From a virus, in the IMG/VR virus record IMGVR_UViG_3300006641_000097, positions 1 to 32,487 of that record: DNA of 32,487 nucleotides, one strand, 5' to 3'. The notes under the pieces were generated by a model. That model had not been told where the DNA came from, did no database searches, and saw nothing but the letters and a program-made list of their open reading frames with translations. The first letter of the stretch is position 1; every line of letters starts with the position of its first letter. Below, piece by piece: positions 17,310 to 23,713 of this stretch. The position numbers and the translations under genes are program-made.

Positions 17310-17363
17310 CCGACTCGCCACCCGGGTCGCCTGACCCGCCAGCTGTGCCACACGGGTGGCCGT

Positions 17364-17415
17364 TGAAAGCCCCGCCCCCTCCGGTGCCGCCACCGAGCAG
17401 AGGGCGGGGCTTTCA
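17364..17415 (+). terminator. 14-bp stem terminator after late operon
   Basis: TGAAAGCCCCGCCC (17364-17377) pairs perfectly with GGGCGGGGCTTTCA (17402-17415) across a 24-nt loop. It starts 55 nt after the fibre stop. A-rich left and T-rich right flanks are compatible with a bidirectional intrinsic terminator closing the late operon. Confidence 0.8.
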
Positions 17416-17429
17416 CGCGTCCCGGGGCC

Positions 17430-17446
17430 GGTCACATGTTGGTCAC
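17430..17446 (+). repeat. candidate left integrase arm site
   Basis: GGTCACATGTT (17430-17440), followed at once by a partial second GGTCAC (17441-17446). The same 10-mer occurs twice more at 17634-17654, on the other side of the tRNA-like core. Repeats flanking an attachment core next to a tyrosine integrase are expected for arm-type binding sites. Confidence 0.55.
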
Positions 17447-17540
17447 TTCCCCCCTCGAATCTGGCTCTGCGGAGCACTGCCGGGCACCGGTGGGAACCCG
17501 CTGACCTGGGAGGATGCCGAAACCTGCGGAATCGCACTGT

Positions 17541-17577
17541 TGAGGCCAGGGGTTCGATTCCCCTCACCTCCACCTAA
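17541..17577 (+). other. attP: attP core candidate: 3' end of a tRNA or tmRNA
   Basis: Positions 17548-17564 form a textbook T-arm: AGGGG / CCCCT stem around the loop TTCGATT, with the conserved closing G-C pair. CACCTCC (17565-17571), then ACC, follow, as the 3' acceptor strand, discriminator and start of CCA. The 5' part needed for a complete tRNA is missing: GGAGG at 17509-17513 could pair with only five acceptor bases, and the span is about 63 nt. Many actinophage integrases use such 3' ends so that the host gene is restored after integration. Target: a host tRNA or tmRNA ending CACCTCC-A-CCA (inference). Confidence 0.75.
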
Positions 17578-17589
17578 AAGGCCAGGTCA

Positions 17590-17621
17590 GAGGCCCTTTC
17601 CGCTCAGGCGGGAAGGGCCTC
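17590..17621 (+). terminator. 14-bp inverted repeat between attP core and integrase
   Basis: GAGGCCCTTTCCGC (17590-17603), loop TCAG, GCGGGAAGGGCCTC (17608-17621): one wobble or mismatch in 14 pairs. It is probably an intrinsic terminator that insulates int from host or late transcription. Because it lies next to the tRNA-like core, it may instead come from the natural terminator of the host tRNA gene carried in attP. Confidence 0.75.
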
Positions 17622-17633
17622 TTGCCGTTCTCT

Positions 17634-17654
17634 GGTCACATGTGGTCACATGTT
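17634..17654 (+). repeat. candidate right integrase arm sites, tandem pair
   Basis: GGTCACATGT (17634-17643) and GGTCACATGTT (17644-17654) are adjacent direct repeats, matching 17430-17440. Each contains the palindrome ACATGT. They end 7 nt before the preferred integrase ATG at 17662, so integrase bound here could also repress its own gene. Confidence 0.6.
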
Positions 17655-17661
17655 GTCCGAG

Positions 17662-18807
17662 ATGGCACGTGCGAGATGGGGAACAGGGTCGATCACCGCC
17701 CGAGGTGCGGGGACGTGGCGGATCCGGCTGTCGCTGGGCGTCGATCCGGTCACCGGGCAGCGCCGTGTGCTGTCCGAGACGGTCCACGGGTTGAAGCGGG
17801 ACGCTCAACGCCGCCTCGACGAGCTCGTCCGTGAGCACGGCGACGTCCAGGTGCCGACCACGGCGACAGTCGCCACGTTGGCCTCCGAGTGGCTGCAGCT
17901 GCTGTCGGTGCGTCCGCAGACCGAAGCCGGGTATCGCCGTGCGGTGACCCGAGACCTGGTGCCGTTGCTCGGCGCCGCACGACTCGACAAGCTGACCCCG
18001 CTCGACGTGCAACGGGCCTACAAGCAGGCTGAGACCGCCGGGTGGGGTGTGCATCGGATCCGGTTGATGCACGCCGTCCTGTCGAAGATGTTGAACGACG
18101 CGGTCCGCTGGGGGTGGGTGCCGCGCAACGTCGCCGCCAACGTGCCGCTGCCGGCGTTACCGGCCCGCCAGGACCGGGCCCTCGACGCCGGGGAGGTCGG
18201 CAAGCTCGTGACCGCCGCCGGTCGGATGCGTCCATCGGTGGCGGTGTGGCTTCACCTGCATCTCGCCACCGGCGCACGACGGTCGGAGATCCTGGCGTTG
18301 CGTTGGTCGGACATCGACCTGGTCGGTGGCCGGATCCTGTTCTCGCGGACGTTGGAACGCCGAGACGGGGTGATCGTGGCCCGCCCCGGGTCGAAGACGG
18401 GGCGGATGAAGGTGGTGCCGGTCGGTGCGGCGACGGTGCAGATCCTCACCGAGCACCTCGAGCGAGGCGTCGCCGTCCTCGGCGAAGACCTCCCGGCGGA
18501 CGCCTACGTTCTGTCGTTCGAACCGGACGGGTCGGCGCCGTGGCAGCCGGACTACGCCTCGCACCTGTTCGGTGACCTGGCCGCCGCAGCGGGGGTGTCC
18601 GGGGTCCGGTTGCATGATCTGCGGCACACGGCGATCTCGCACATCATCGCCTCGACCGGGGATCTGTTGTTGGCGTCACGGATCGCCGGGCACAGCAGGA
18701 CGGCGACGACCGGCGACGTGTACGGGCATCTCCTGCCCGGCCAGTTCGACGCCGCCACCGAGTCGCTCGGCCGCCTCGCCGCCGGTGATCACACAGCCGA
18801 CGGGTGA
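17662..18807 (+). CDS. int: tyrosine integrase
   Basis: 381 residues from ATG 17662; ATG 17650 is in frame but lies within the arm-like repeats. The N-terminal ARWGTGSITARGAGTWRIRL is the usual arm-binding domain, residues about 70-150 the SAM-like core-binding domain (TLASEWLQLLSVRPQT, LHAVL-type helix), and the catalytic domain has Arg206/207 (TGARRSE), Lys245 (SKTGR), His318-x-x-Arg321 (LHDLRH), His344 (AGHS) and Tyr354 (GDVYGH). All catalytic residues are present. It recombines attP with attB; the likely attP lies directly upstream. The excisionase-like partner is far away in the early operon. Confidence 0.95.
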   Translation: MARARWGTGSITARGAGTWRIRLSLGVDPVTGQRRVLSETVHGLKRDAQRRLDELVREHGDVQVPTTATVATLASEWLQLLSVRPQTEAGYRRAVTRDLVPLLGAARLDKLTPLDVQRAYKQAETAGWGVHRIRLMHAVLSKMLNDAVRWGWVPRNVAANVPLPALPARQDRALDAGEVGKLVTAAGRMRPSVAVWLHLHLATGARRSEILALRWSDIDLVGGRILFSRTLERRDGVIVARPGSKTGRMKVVPVGAATVQILTEHLERGVAVLGEDLPADAYVLSFEPDGSAPWQPDYASHLFGDLAAAAGVSGVRLHDLRHTAISHIIASTGDLLLASRIAGHSRTATTGDVYGHLLPGQFDAATESLGRLAAGDHTADG

Positions 18808-18814
18808 TCTCCGA

Positions 18815-19225
18815 TCAGTGCAGCATCGTCGACGCGTACGGTGCTGCGAGGGGGACACGGACGGCGAGGATGCCGTCGTCGGTTGTCCATTCGACGATGC
18901 TCCCGGGTTGCACGGTGGTCTCCTTGACGAGGAGGAACAGCAGCCCGAGCAGGAACAGGAACGCTCCGACGATCGCCAGAGCGACTGCCCATGACGGCGA
19001 CGAGCGCTTCACGTCGGGGGCGTCGACGACTTGGACGCTGCGGACCGATCCGGCTGGGAGGTGCACGACGGCCTGCCCGTCCGGGTCGTACAGCACGACA
19101 CTCCCGTCGTCGAAGGCGACGGTGCGCAACCTGCGAGGCGCCATGATCATCATCGGCATGTCGCACCGGACGACAGTTCCCAACGCATCGAGCTTCACAG
19201 CGGCCATCGCCGCAGCGTAGGTCAC
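18815..19225 (-). CDS. membrane protein of the lysogeny operon
   Basis: 136 residues; GTG start overlaps the ImmA-like stop (GTGA), ATG at 19207 is an alternative. Residues 1-75 are soluble and beta-rich (LGTVVRCDMPMMIMAPRRLR, VAFDDGSVVLYDPDGQ), one strong transmembrane helix follows near 79-101 (AVALAIVGAFLFLLGLLFLL), then a short outer tail. It is the last gene of the leftward immunity operon and ends 7 nt from the convergent integrase stop. Expression in the lysogen and membrane location make a superinfection-exclusion role possible, but nothing in the sequence proves it. Confidence 0.7.
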   Translation of the reverse strand: MTYAAAMAAVKLDALGTVVRCDMPMMIMAPRRLRTVAFDDGSVVLYDPDGQAVVHLPAGSVRSVQVVDAPDVKRSSPSWAVALAIVGAFLFLLGLLFLLVKETTVQPGSIVEWTTDDGILAVRVPLAAPYASTMLH

Positions 19226-19665
19226 CGGAACTGCCTGAGCGACGGGTGGCCGGCGTGGCGGGTGCGTTGCTCAAGCAGCCGGATCGCCCGGACAGCGACA
19301 TCGACAGGGACGTCGAACTCGTCGGCCACGTCCGTAGCGGTGACCCCGCCGTCGCTGCGGGTCAGGAAGTCGGCGAGGTCGTCCAGCGGCACGAGGCGGG
19401 CAGCGGTGATGGCGTCGACGATCGCTTCCTCTTTGCGGACGATCCCGATCGGGGTGTCGTCGTCGAACAGGAGACCACGTTCGTCGTGCACGAGCTCGTG
19501 GGCGAGCACGGCGCGCCGGTGGCGTTGATCGAGGCGGTGGTCGAGGATGACGATGCGTCGCCCGTCGCCGCCGTCGACGCAGATCCCTCGGGCGCCGGTG
19601 ACGTCAGCGAACGTCAGGTCGATGTGTGGGCGTCGTCGGAGTTCCCGCCACACCGCCCATGCCAT
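19222..19665 (-). CDS. ImmA/IrrE-type metallopeptidase
   Basis: 147 residues. RAVLAHELVHDERG carries HExxH zinc ligands (His56, Glu57, His60), and RKEEAIVDAITAARLVP supplies a downstream Glu (79/80) as third ligand, as in the ImmA/IrrE family. Such enzymes cleave cognate XRE repressors to derepress mobile elements (known for ICEBs1 ImmA). The XRE repressor of this operon is the obvious candidate substrate, though it is encoded four genes upstream. The C-terminal GGVTATDVADEFDVPVDVAVR looks like a small helix-turn-helix. The gap to the DUF2283-like gene is 33 nt. Confidence 0.85.
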   Translation of the reverse strand: MAWAVWRELRRRPHIDLTFADVTGARGICVDGGDGRRIVILDHRLDQRHRRAVLAHELVHDERGLLFDDDTPIGIVRKEEAIVDAITAARLVPLDDLADFLTRSDGGVTATDVADEFDVPVDVAVRAIRLLEQRTRHAGHPSLRQFR

Positions 19666-19698
19666 GCCGGGTGACGGTACGTGAGGGGTGCGCGCCGG

Positions 19699-20037
19699 TC
19701 AGCTGGTCGCTGCGAGGGTGTCGGTCACGACGTCGTAGGCCTCGGCGTCGTCGTCGAAGATCTTGACCGTGCCGGTGGTCACCGTCGTTTTGATGCGTCC
19801 GTTTCGACGCGCGGACGACCAGGCGGCGGCGGCGAACTGGTCGACATCGGCGATGGTGGCGGCGGTGTTCTCGTCCCCGCCGATGACTTCGATGCCGACC
19901 GGTGTGCCGTCGATGCCGAGGTCGACGATCACGCCGTGGCTGCGCACGTCCTGGGTGACGGGTGCGTCGTCGACGAGCACGCAGTAGAACGCCTCGATCG
20001 TGGCGTCGTACGTCCAGCGCAGTGGAATCCTCATCAC
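19699..20037 (-). CDS. DUF2283-like protein, possible antitoxin
   Basis: 112 residues. The pattern YDATIEAFYCVLVDDAP ... GVIVDLGIDGTPVGIEVIG is the DUF2283 signature (Y-D ... A-Y-x-x-L ... D-x-x-G-x-x-V-G-I-E). The rest is a helix (VDQFAAAAWSSARRNGRIKT) and a beta/acid tail. GTG 20037 overlaps the upstream DUF4258-like stop, with ATG 20034 as alternative. DUF2283 genes often sit next to DUF4258 genes and such pairs have been proposed as toxin-antitoxin-like; the order here is DUF4258 first. Function in this phage is unproven. Confidence 0.75.
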   Translation of the reverse strand: MMRIPLRWTYDATIEAFYCVLVDDAPVTQDVRSHGVIVDLGIDGTPVGIEVIGGDENTAATIADVDQFAAAAWSSARRNGRIKTTVTTGTVKIFDDDAEAYDVVTDTLAATS

Positions 20038-20243
20038 GTCCGATAGTAGGCCGTGATGAGCGTGTTGTGGTCACCAGTGACCACGACCGTCAACCGCCGG
20101 CCACGCGACGCCCAGCCGGTCAGAACGACGTTGCCGTTGTCGCCTGCGTCTCGTTCGTCGGCAGTGTCGAGGACTCGCTGAACGTCGTCCTGGGAGATGC
20201 CACGTTCGGCGCAGCGGGCGATGAAGTGCGCGGTGGGCTTCAC
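20034..20243 (-). CDS. DUF4258-like protein, possible toxin
   Basis: 69 residues from GTG 20243 (GTGA overlap with the previous gene). HFIARCAERGISQDDVQRVL followed by a strand pair RRLTVVVTGDHNTLITAYY fits DUF4258 (H-x-x-x-R-x-x-E-R-G-I-S ... V). The fold is thought to be RelE/BrnT-like, hence the toxin suggestion. Its small size and tight coupling with the DUF2283-like gene support a functional pair. Confidence 0.75.
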   Translation of the reverse strand: MKPTAHFIARCAERGISQDDVQRVLDTADERDAGDNGNVVLTGWASRGRRLTVVVTGDHNTLITAYYRT

Positions 20244-20635
20244 CGTGGGGTCACGAGGAACGTGACCTCGTGTGGCGGGTGATCGAACCCGTCGAGAGTG
20301 AGGCGGTGGACGCCATGTTCATGGAGGGGCACGAGGATGTTGATGTGGAACGGGACGGCGTGGGCGCCGAGGGCGGTCCCGACGTCTGAGCGTTCGGCGC
20401 CCAGGATCGTGCTGGCCGACACGGTTTCGGTGTCGTCGGGGGAGTGGACCTTGGTCGTGACGACCTGCAGCGTGTCGATCTCGACGTTGTTGAGCTCGAC
20501 TTGGCCGACGAGGAGGATCGGGACCTGTCCAGGGATGGGTCCGGCGGCGACCCCCCAGCCGGCGCCGCCGACGGCGAGCAACCCGTTGTGGTCGAGCGTG
20601 GACCATTGGGCAGTGGTGCACCAGCGCAGCTTCAC
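20240..20635 (-). CDS. uncharacterised beta-rich protein (DUF6941-like)
   Basis: 131 residues from GTG 20635, which overlaps the repressor stop (GTGA); the longer open frame upstream is Arg/Pro-rich shadow. Features: WCTTAQWSTLDHNGLLAVGGAGWGV at the start (split by a turn), PIPGQVPILLVGQVEL, and a C-terminal sandwich HINILVPLHEHGVHRLTLDG. The pattern recalls DUF6941 proteins, small beta-sandwiches of unknown function found mostly in Actinobacteria. Co-transcription with the repressor suggests expression in the lysogen. Confidence 0.6.
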   Translation of the reverse strand: MKLRWCTTAQWSTLDHNGLLAVGGAGWGVAAGPIPGQVPILLVGQVELNNVEIDTLQVVTTKVHSPDDTETVSASTILGAERSDVGTALGAHAVPFHINILVPLHEHGVHRLTLDGFDHPPHEVTFLVTPR

Positions 20636-21024
20636 GTGTCCTCGCTGTCGTCGACGGGTGGCAGCGGCCGGTGTGAGGGCCGGCTGATGGTGGGCCGGGT
20701 GTTGCCGGTGTCGGCGGCGAGACGGAGTGCTGGGCGGGCTTCCAGCTGCTCGACTCGGGCGGTCAGGGCGTCGAGGCGGGCTTCGAGCTCGGCGACCCTG
20801 TCGGGGGCGGGGGAGCCGCTGGTGTAGCCGAACATGGTGGCGATCTCGCCGCCGGTGCCGAAGACGGTGTCCAGCGCCAGCGCGTGCCTCCGGTCCGGGG
20901 TCGACTTCCCCGTCTCCCACTTCGACACGGCGGCGTCCGACACGTCGTAGCAGGCACGGGCGACCTGGCGTTGCGTCGCAGGCATCGCTTCACGGATGGC
21001 TCGAAGGCGCTCACCAGGGCTCAT
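20632..21024 (-). CDS. XRE-family repressor (CI-like), candidate immunity repressor
   Basis: 130 residues from ATG 21024, which has AGGA upstream on the minus strand; an ATG at 21066 is in frame but adds a basic, non-family tail. The helix-turn-helix spans about 6-60: LRAIREAMPATQRQVARACY, then VSDAAVSKWETGKSTP with the recognition helix. Residues 75-98 form a coiled coil (DRVAELEARLDALTARVEQL) for oligomerisation, then a Pro/Arg/Asp tail. There is no LexA-type protease domain, so induction probably goes through the ImmA-like protease or another route. It heads the leftward operon, opposite the Cro-like gene. Confidence 0.85.
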   Translation of the reverse strand: MSPGERLRAIREAMPATQRQVARACYDVSDAAVSKWETGKSTPDRRHALALDTVFGTGGEIATMFGYTSGSPAPDRVAELEARLDALTARVEQLEARPALRLAADTGNTRPTISRPSHRPLPPVDDSEDT

Positions 21025-21193
21025 CTGTTCATCCTGCGCCCGTCGGGGCCCTCGGTCCACCGGCACAGTTGAATCTTAGTTGACAACGTAACTACAGGCC
21101 TGTGATTCGCAGACGCCCTGGTCAATCGCCATCTTTCCTCGGATGTCGAACTAATCGTTGACCACGTTCCGAACCTGTGGTTCACTCGCGCCC
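21025..21193. promoter_or_regulatory. divergent repressor/Cro control region
   Basis: 169 bp separate the repressor and Cro-like starts. Local AT content is higher than in the neighbouring genes. Seen: two direct repeats GTTGACAACGT (21079-21089) and GTTGACCACGT (21157-21167); a spaced inverted repeat TAGTT-8-AACTA around the first; and a perfect 10-bp palindrome ACAGGCCTGT (21094-21103). On the minus strand TAAGAT (21078-21073) could be a -10 for the repressor, but no good -35 is visible. The repeats are the best operator candidates for the genetic switch. Confidence 0.6.
21158..21186 (+). promoter_or_regulatory. candidate early promoter driving a leaderless cro-like mRNA
   Basis: TTGACC (21158-21163), 17-bp spacer, TTCACT (21181-21186). 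Transcription would start about 7 nt further on, at or next to GTG 21194, and there is no ribosome binding site before that GTG. Leaderless messages are common in actinobacteria. The -35 element is part of the second GTTGACCACGT repeat, so repressor binding would block it. Confidence 0.45.
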
Positions 21194-21472
21194 GTGGTCA
21201 TCCCCGTCGGACACGAACCGAACCCCGCCAAGCGCATCCGGCTCACCCAAGCCAAGCGACTGATCGAGATGCGGCACCTGCGAGGCATCACCCAGCAGGA
21301 GCTCGCCGACCGCATCGCCGCCATCCCCGGCTTCACCTGCACCAAGCAGGCCGTCTGCAAGTGGGAGTCCGGTGCAGCATCACCCCGGGCGCACATGCAG
21401 GTCGCCATCGCCCAGGTGCTCGATGTCCCGGTGTCGTTGATCTTCGGCCTCGACGGCGAGGCGGTGGCGTGA
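21194..21472 (+). CDS. Cro-like XRE DNA-binding protein
   Basis: 92 residues from GTG 21194; an in-frame TTG at 21158 would put the promoter-like repeat inside the gene. The HTH runs RIRLTQAKRLIEMRHLRGIT, QQELADRIAAIPG, TKQAVCKWESGAASPR, with the typical final helix AIAQVLDVPVSLIFGLDG. It is the first rightward gene opposite the repressor, hence the Cro role. It overlaps the next gene by 4 nt (GTGA). Confidence 0.82.
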   Translation: MVIPVGHEPNPAKRIRLTQAKRLIEMRHLRGITQQELADRIAAIPGFTCTKQAVCKWESGAASPRAHMQVAIAQVLDVPVSLIFGLDGEAVA

Positions 21473-22194
21473 GCCTTCCGGCGCTCCCCAACGCGGCGTC
21501 GGTCACCCCGGCCCAGATCGCCGAGGTCGCCACCGCGCTCGTCGCCTGGGCCGACACCGTCGACGACGTCGCCGAAGTCCGAGACGCCGCCAACAAGTGG
21601 GCAGCGATCACTGAGTACGTGCGGCGCACCTCCCGGGAGGGTGTCGCCGAAGCCGAGAGCGCGCTGCGCCGCCTCGAAGTGCGTGTCGGGCAGCTGCTCG
21701 GCCCGGCCTCACCGAACGGCAAAGGCTCTGGATCGCACGCGAGCGATCCAAGCATCGGCCCCGACGACCGGAGCCGGTTCCGAGCGATGGCCGACAACGC
21801 CGACGTCGTCGAGGACGTCATCGCTGCCTCCACCGACGCCGACCCGCCGTCACGACGCAAAGTCCTCCACGAGATCGCCCGCCGCCACGAAGCCGCCCAC
21901 GTCGCCGAAGCCGAAGCCGACCTCGAAGCCGACCTCGACCGCCGCGGCATCAACCGGCCCAGCGAAGCCGAACGGGCCGCCGTCCGCCCCTACGAGATGT
22001 GCGAAGCGCTGCTCCTCGGCGCCGTGAACGAAGTCCTCGCCCACCGCGACCGGTACGGCGTCGACTACGCCCTCGACGCCCTCGCCCACACCCCCGTCTC
22101 CGCCGCCCTGTGGGCCGCTGCACAGCCCCGAGTGCGTGCAGCCGTCTCCTACCTCCTCACCCTCGCAGAAGCCGCCCAGGAGGCCGCCGCATGA
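21469..22194 (+). CDS. helical early protein, unknown (replication/partition-type pattern)
   Basis: 241 residues from GTG 21469 overlapping the Cro-like stop. It is mostly helical and Ala/Glu/Arg-rich: KWAAITEYVRRTSREGVAEA, ALRRLEVRVGQLL, then DDRSRFRAMADNADVVEDVI and SRRKVLHEIARRHEA. This order of helices (counting or cell-type residues, then a ParB/KorB-like DNA-binding helix pair) recurs in many actinophage and plasmid proteins of unknown role. The C-terminal RPYEMCEALLLGAVNEVLAH differs from those. No function is assigned. Confidence 0.7.
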   Translation: MSLPALPNAASVTPAQIAEVATALVAWADTVDDVAEVRDAANKWAAITEYVRRTSREGVAEAESALRRLEVRVGQLLGPASPNGKGSGSHASDPSIGPDDRSRFRAMADNADVVEDVIAASTDADPPSRRKVLHEIARRHEAAHVAEAEADLEADLDRRGINRPSEAERAAVRPYEMCEALLLGAVNEVLAHRDRYGVDYALDALAHTPVSAALWAAAQPRVRAAVSYLLTLAEAAQEAAA

Positions 22195-22649
22195 CCATCC
22201 ACACCCTCATCGGAGCCATCGTCACCGACCTCGCTGACGCCGGATGCGAGACGTCCCCAGCGGCGATCGAAGCGACGATGCGCGCCGACCACCCCGACAC
22301 GCTCGCCGAGTTCGCCGACAACCTCGTCGGCAAGGCCATCCGCCGCATCGCCCGCGACGTCCTCACCGCCCGCACCCGCACCACCCAAGGCGCGTTCGAC
22401 GGCATGGACCTGCCCGCCTGGTTCACCGTCGACCGCGGCGGCGAGTTCGTCTACGTCCCGCTCAAGTCCGCAACGCTCGCCGACCACGACGCCGACGTTG
22501 CGGTGAAGCAACGCAACGCCGACGCAGCGGTCGAGGAGCTGCGCTACGCGCAGCGACGCGGGTTGCAGCTGAGGCTCGCCGACGGCGCCACCGACACCAC
22601 CCTCGTCCTCGACGCCGTCGAAGCGCTCGCACACCTCCAGGTGGCGTGA
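22191..22649 (+). CDS. early protein of unknown function
   Basis: 152 residues; ATG 22191 overlaps the previous stop (ATGA) and its TGA overlaps the methyltransferase ATG. The N-terminal half is helical (TLIGAIVTDLADAGC, IEATMRADHPDTLAEF, GKAIRRIARDVLTAR), the middle contains a beta hairpin WFTVDRGGEFVYVPL and the end is a long charged helix. No recognisable domain. It probably acts early together with the genes it is coupled to. Confidence 0.65.
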   Translation: MTIHTLIGAIVTDLADAGCETSPAAIEATMRADHPDTLAEFADNLVGKAIRRIARDVLTARTRTTQGAFDGMDLPAWFTVDRGGEFVYVPLKSATLADHDADVAVKQRNADAAVEELRYAQRRGLQLRLADGATDTTLVLDAVEALAHLQVA

Positions 22650-23341
22650 TGTCCGCAGCAGCGAAGCGTCGCCCACCCAAGCGTGAGCACCCCGCCCCGT
22701 TCTCCGACAAGATCCTCGACACCGTCGCCCGCCAACTCACCGAAGTCGGCACACCCGCAGTCGTCGTCGACCCGTTCGCCGGCACCGGCCGCGTCCACGA
22801 ACTCCGCGACCGGGCCGGGGTCGGCCACACCATCGGCGTCGAGCTCGAACCCGAATGGGCGAGCAAGCACCCCGACACCATCTGCGGCGACGCCCTCGAC
22901 CTCGTCGACCACGTCGGCTCCGACGTCGACGCCATCGTCACCAGCCCCGCCTACGGCAACCGGATGGCCGACCACCACAACGCCACCGACGACTCCGTCC
23001 GGCTCACCTACAAGCACTCCCTCGGCCGTGACCTCACCGACGGCAACTCCGGGGCGATGCAGTGGGGGCCGCAGTACCGCGAGTTCCACACCGCCGCCTG
23101 GCAGCAAGCCCACCAGGCGCTGCGCCCCGGCGGAACCCTCACCCTCAACTGCAAGAACCACATCCGCGGCGGCGAAGTCCAGCGGGTCGTCGAGTGGCAC
23201 CTGTCGGTGCTGATGAACGACCTCGGCATGGAGCTCGTCGCCCTCGACGTCGTCCCGACCCGTGGGCTGATGGCCGGCGCCAACGCCGACACCCGCACCC
23301 CTGTCGAGGTCGTCGCCACTCTCAGGAAGGGGGACCGGTGA
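22649..23341 (+). CDS. orphan DNA methyltransferase (N4-cytosine/N6-adenine type)
   Basis: 230 residues. The SAM-binding motif I is VVVDPFAGTGRVHEL (about 38-52), the acidic strand GVELEPEWA (63-71), and motif IV is TSPAYGNRMADHHN (98-111). The order I then IV is alpha/gamma-like. Motif IV reads S-P-A-Y where S-P-P-Y is usual. QWGPQYREFHTAAWQQAHQA and LRPGGTLTLNCKN follow as in actinophage methyltransferases. No restriction gene lies nearby, so anti-restriction or regulation of its own DNA is likely. There is an ATG overlap on both sides. Confidence 0.85.
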   Translation: MSAAAKRRPPKREHPAPFSDKILDTVARQLTEVGTPAVVVDPFAGTGRVHELRDRAGVGHTIGVELEPEWASKHPDTICGDALDLVDHVGSDVDAIVTSPAYGNRMADHHNATDDSVRLTYKHSLGRDLTDGNSGAMQWGPQYREFHTAAWQQAHQALRPGGTLTLNCKNHIRGGEVQRVVEWHLSVLMNDLGMELVALDVVPTRGLMAGANADTRTPVEVVATLRKGDR

Positions 23342-23526
23342 TGGAGCGCCTCGCAGTCACCGTGGAGGAAGCCGCCGAAGCGCTCACCTGCCCGAAGAAG
23401 ACCGTGTACCGGCTCATCAAGGAGGGTCACCTCCCGGCGATCCGTCTGACCGAGGGCACCCACGGCATCCGGATCAAGGTGTCGGTGCTCGAGGCGTTCG
23501 CCGAGCAGGGCGGGGTGACGTCGTGA
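23341..23526 (+). CDS. excisionase-like small HTH protein
   Basis: 61 residues from ATG 23341. LAVTVEEAAEALTCPKKTVY, RLIKEGHLPAIRL and a basic RIKVSVLEAF end match the excisionase / MerR-like helix-turn-helix (HTH_17). As the phage has a tyrosine integrase and no other candidate, it is probably the recombination directionality factor, expressed only in the early operon. It could also be a plain transcription factor. Confidence 0.8.
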   Translation: MERLAVTVEEAAEALTCPKKTVYRLIKEGHLPAIRLTEGTHGIRIKVSVLEAFAEQGGVTS

Positions 23527-23609
23527 CCCGCCCGGACCCGATCACCGTCCTCACGACCCTCGCCTGGCTCACGCTGACCCTGGCGGCGATCTGGGCGGTC
23601 GCCCGATGA
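23523..23609 (+). CDS. 28-residue single-helix membrane micropeptide
   Basis: GTG 23523 overlaps the excisionase-like stop, and the TGA overlaps the next ATG (ATGA). The product is Pro/Asp-containing for eight residues and then VLTTLAWLTLTLAAIWAV followed by Ala-Arg. A transmembrane helix fills nearly the whole peptide. Two coupled overlaps make it more than a chance frame. Function unknown. Confidence 0.5.
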   Translation: MTRPDPITVLTTLAWLTLTLAAIWAVAR

Positions 23610-23713
23610 GCCGCCCGCTCGGTCTGCTGCTGATCTTCGCCGCCATCGTGGCGATCGACGTGCTGGTCGGAGTCGCTGTGTTCGCCGCTCTCGCCGCCTG
23701 GGGGTGGCGATGA
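23606..23713 (+). CDS. 35-residue single-helix membrane micropeptide
   Basis: ATG 23606, coupled upstream (ATGA) to the other micropeptide and downstream to the DUF1643 gene (ATGA). Sequence MSRPLGLLLIFAAIVAIDVL, then VGVAVFAALAAWGWR: one long hydrophobic helix with an Asp in its middle and a Trp/Arg end. It may form oligomers with the neighbouring peptide. Function unknown. Confidence 0.5.
   Translation: MSRPLGLLLIFAAIVAIDVLVGVAVFAALAAWGWR

Noticed and set aside
17509-17574. Complete tRNA gene at attP
   Set aside because: Only five acceptor pairs form and the length is too short; only the 3' half is convincing, as expected for attP.
20636-20920. N-terminal extension of the DUF6941-like protein
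   Set aside because: The upstream part is Arg/Pro/His-rich shadow of the repressor gene; the GTG at 20635 has a GTGA overlap.
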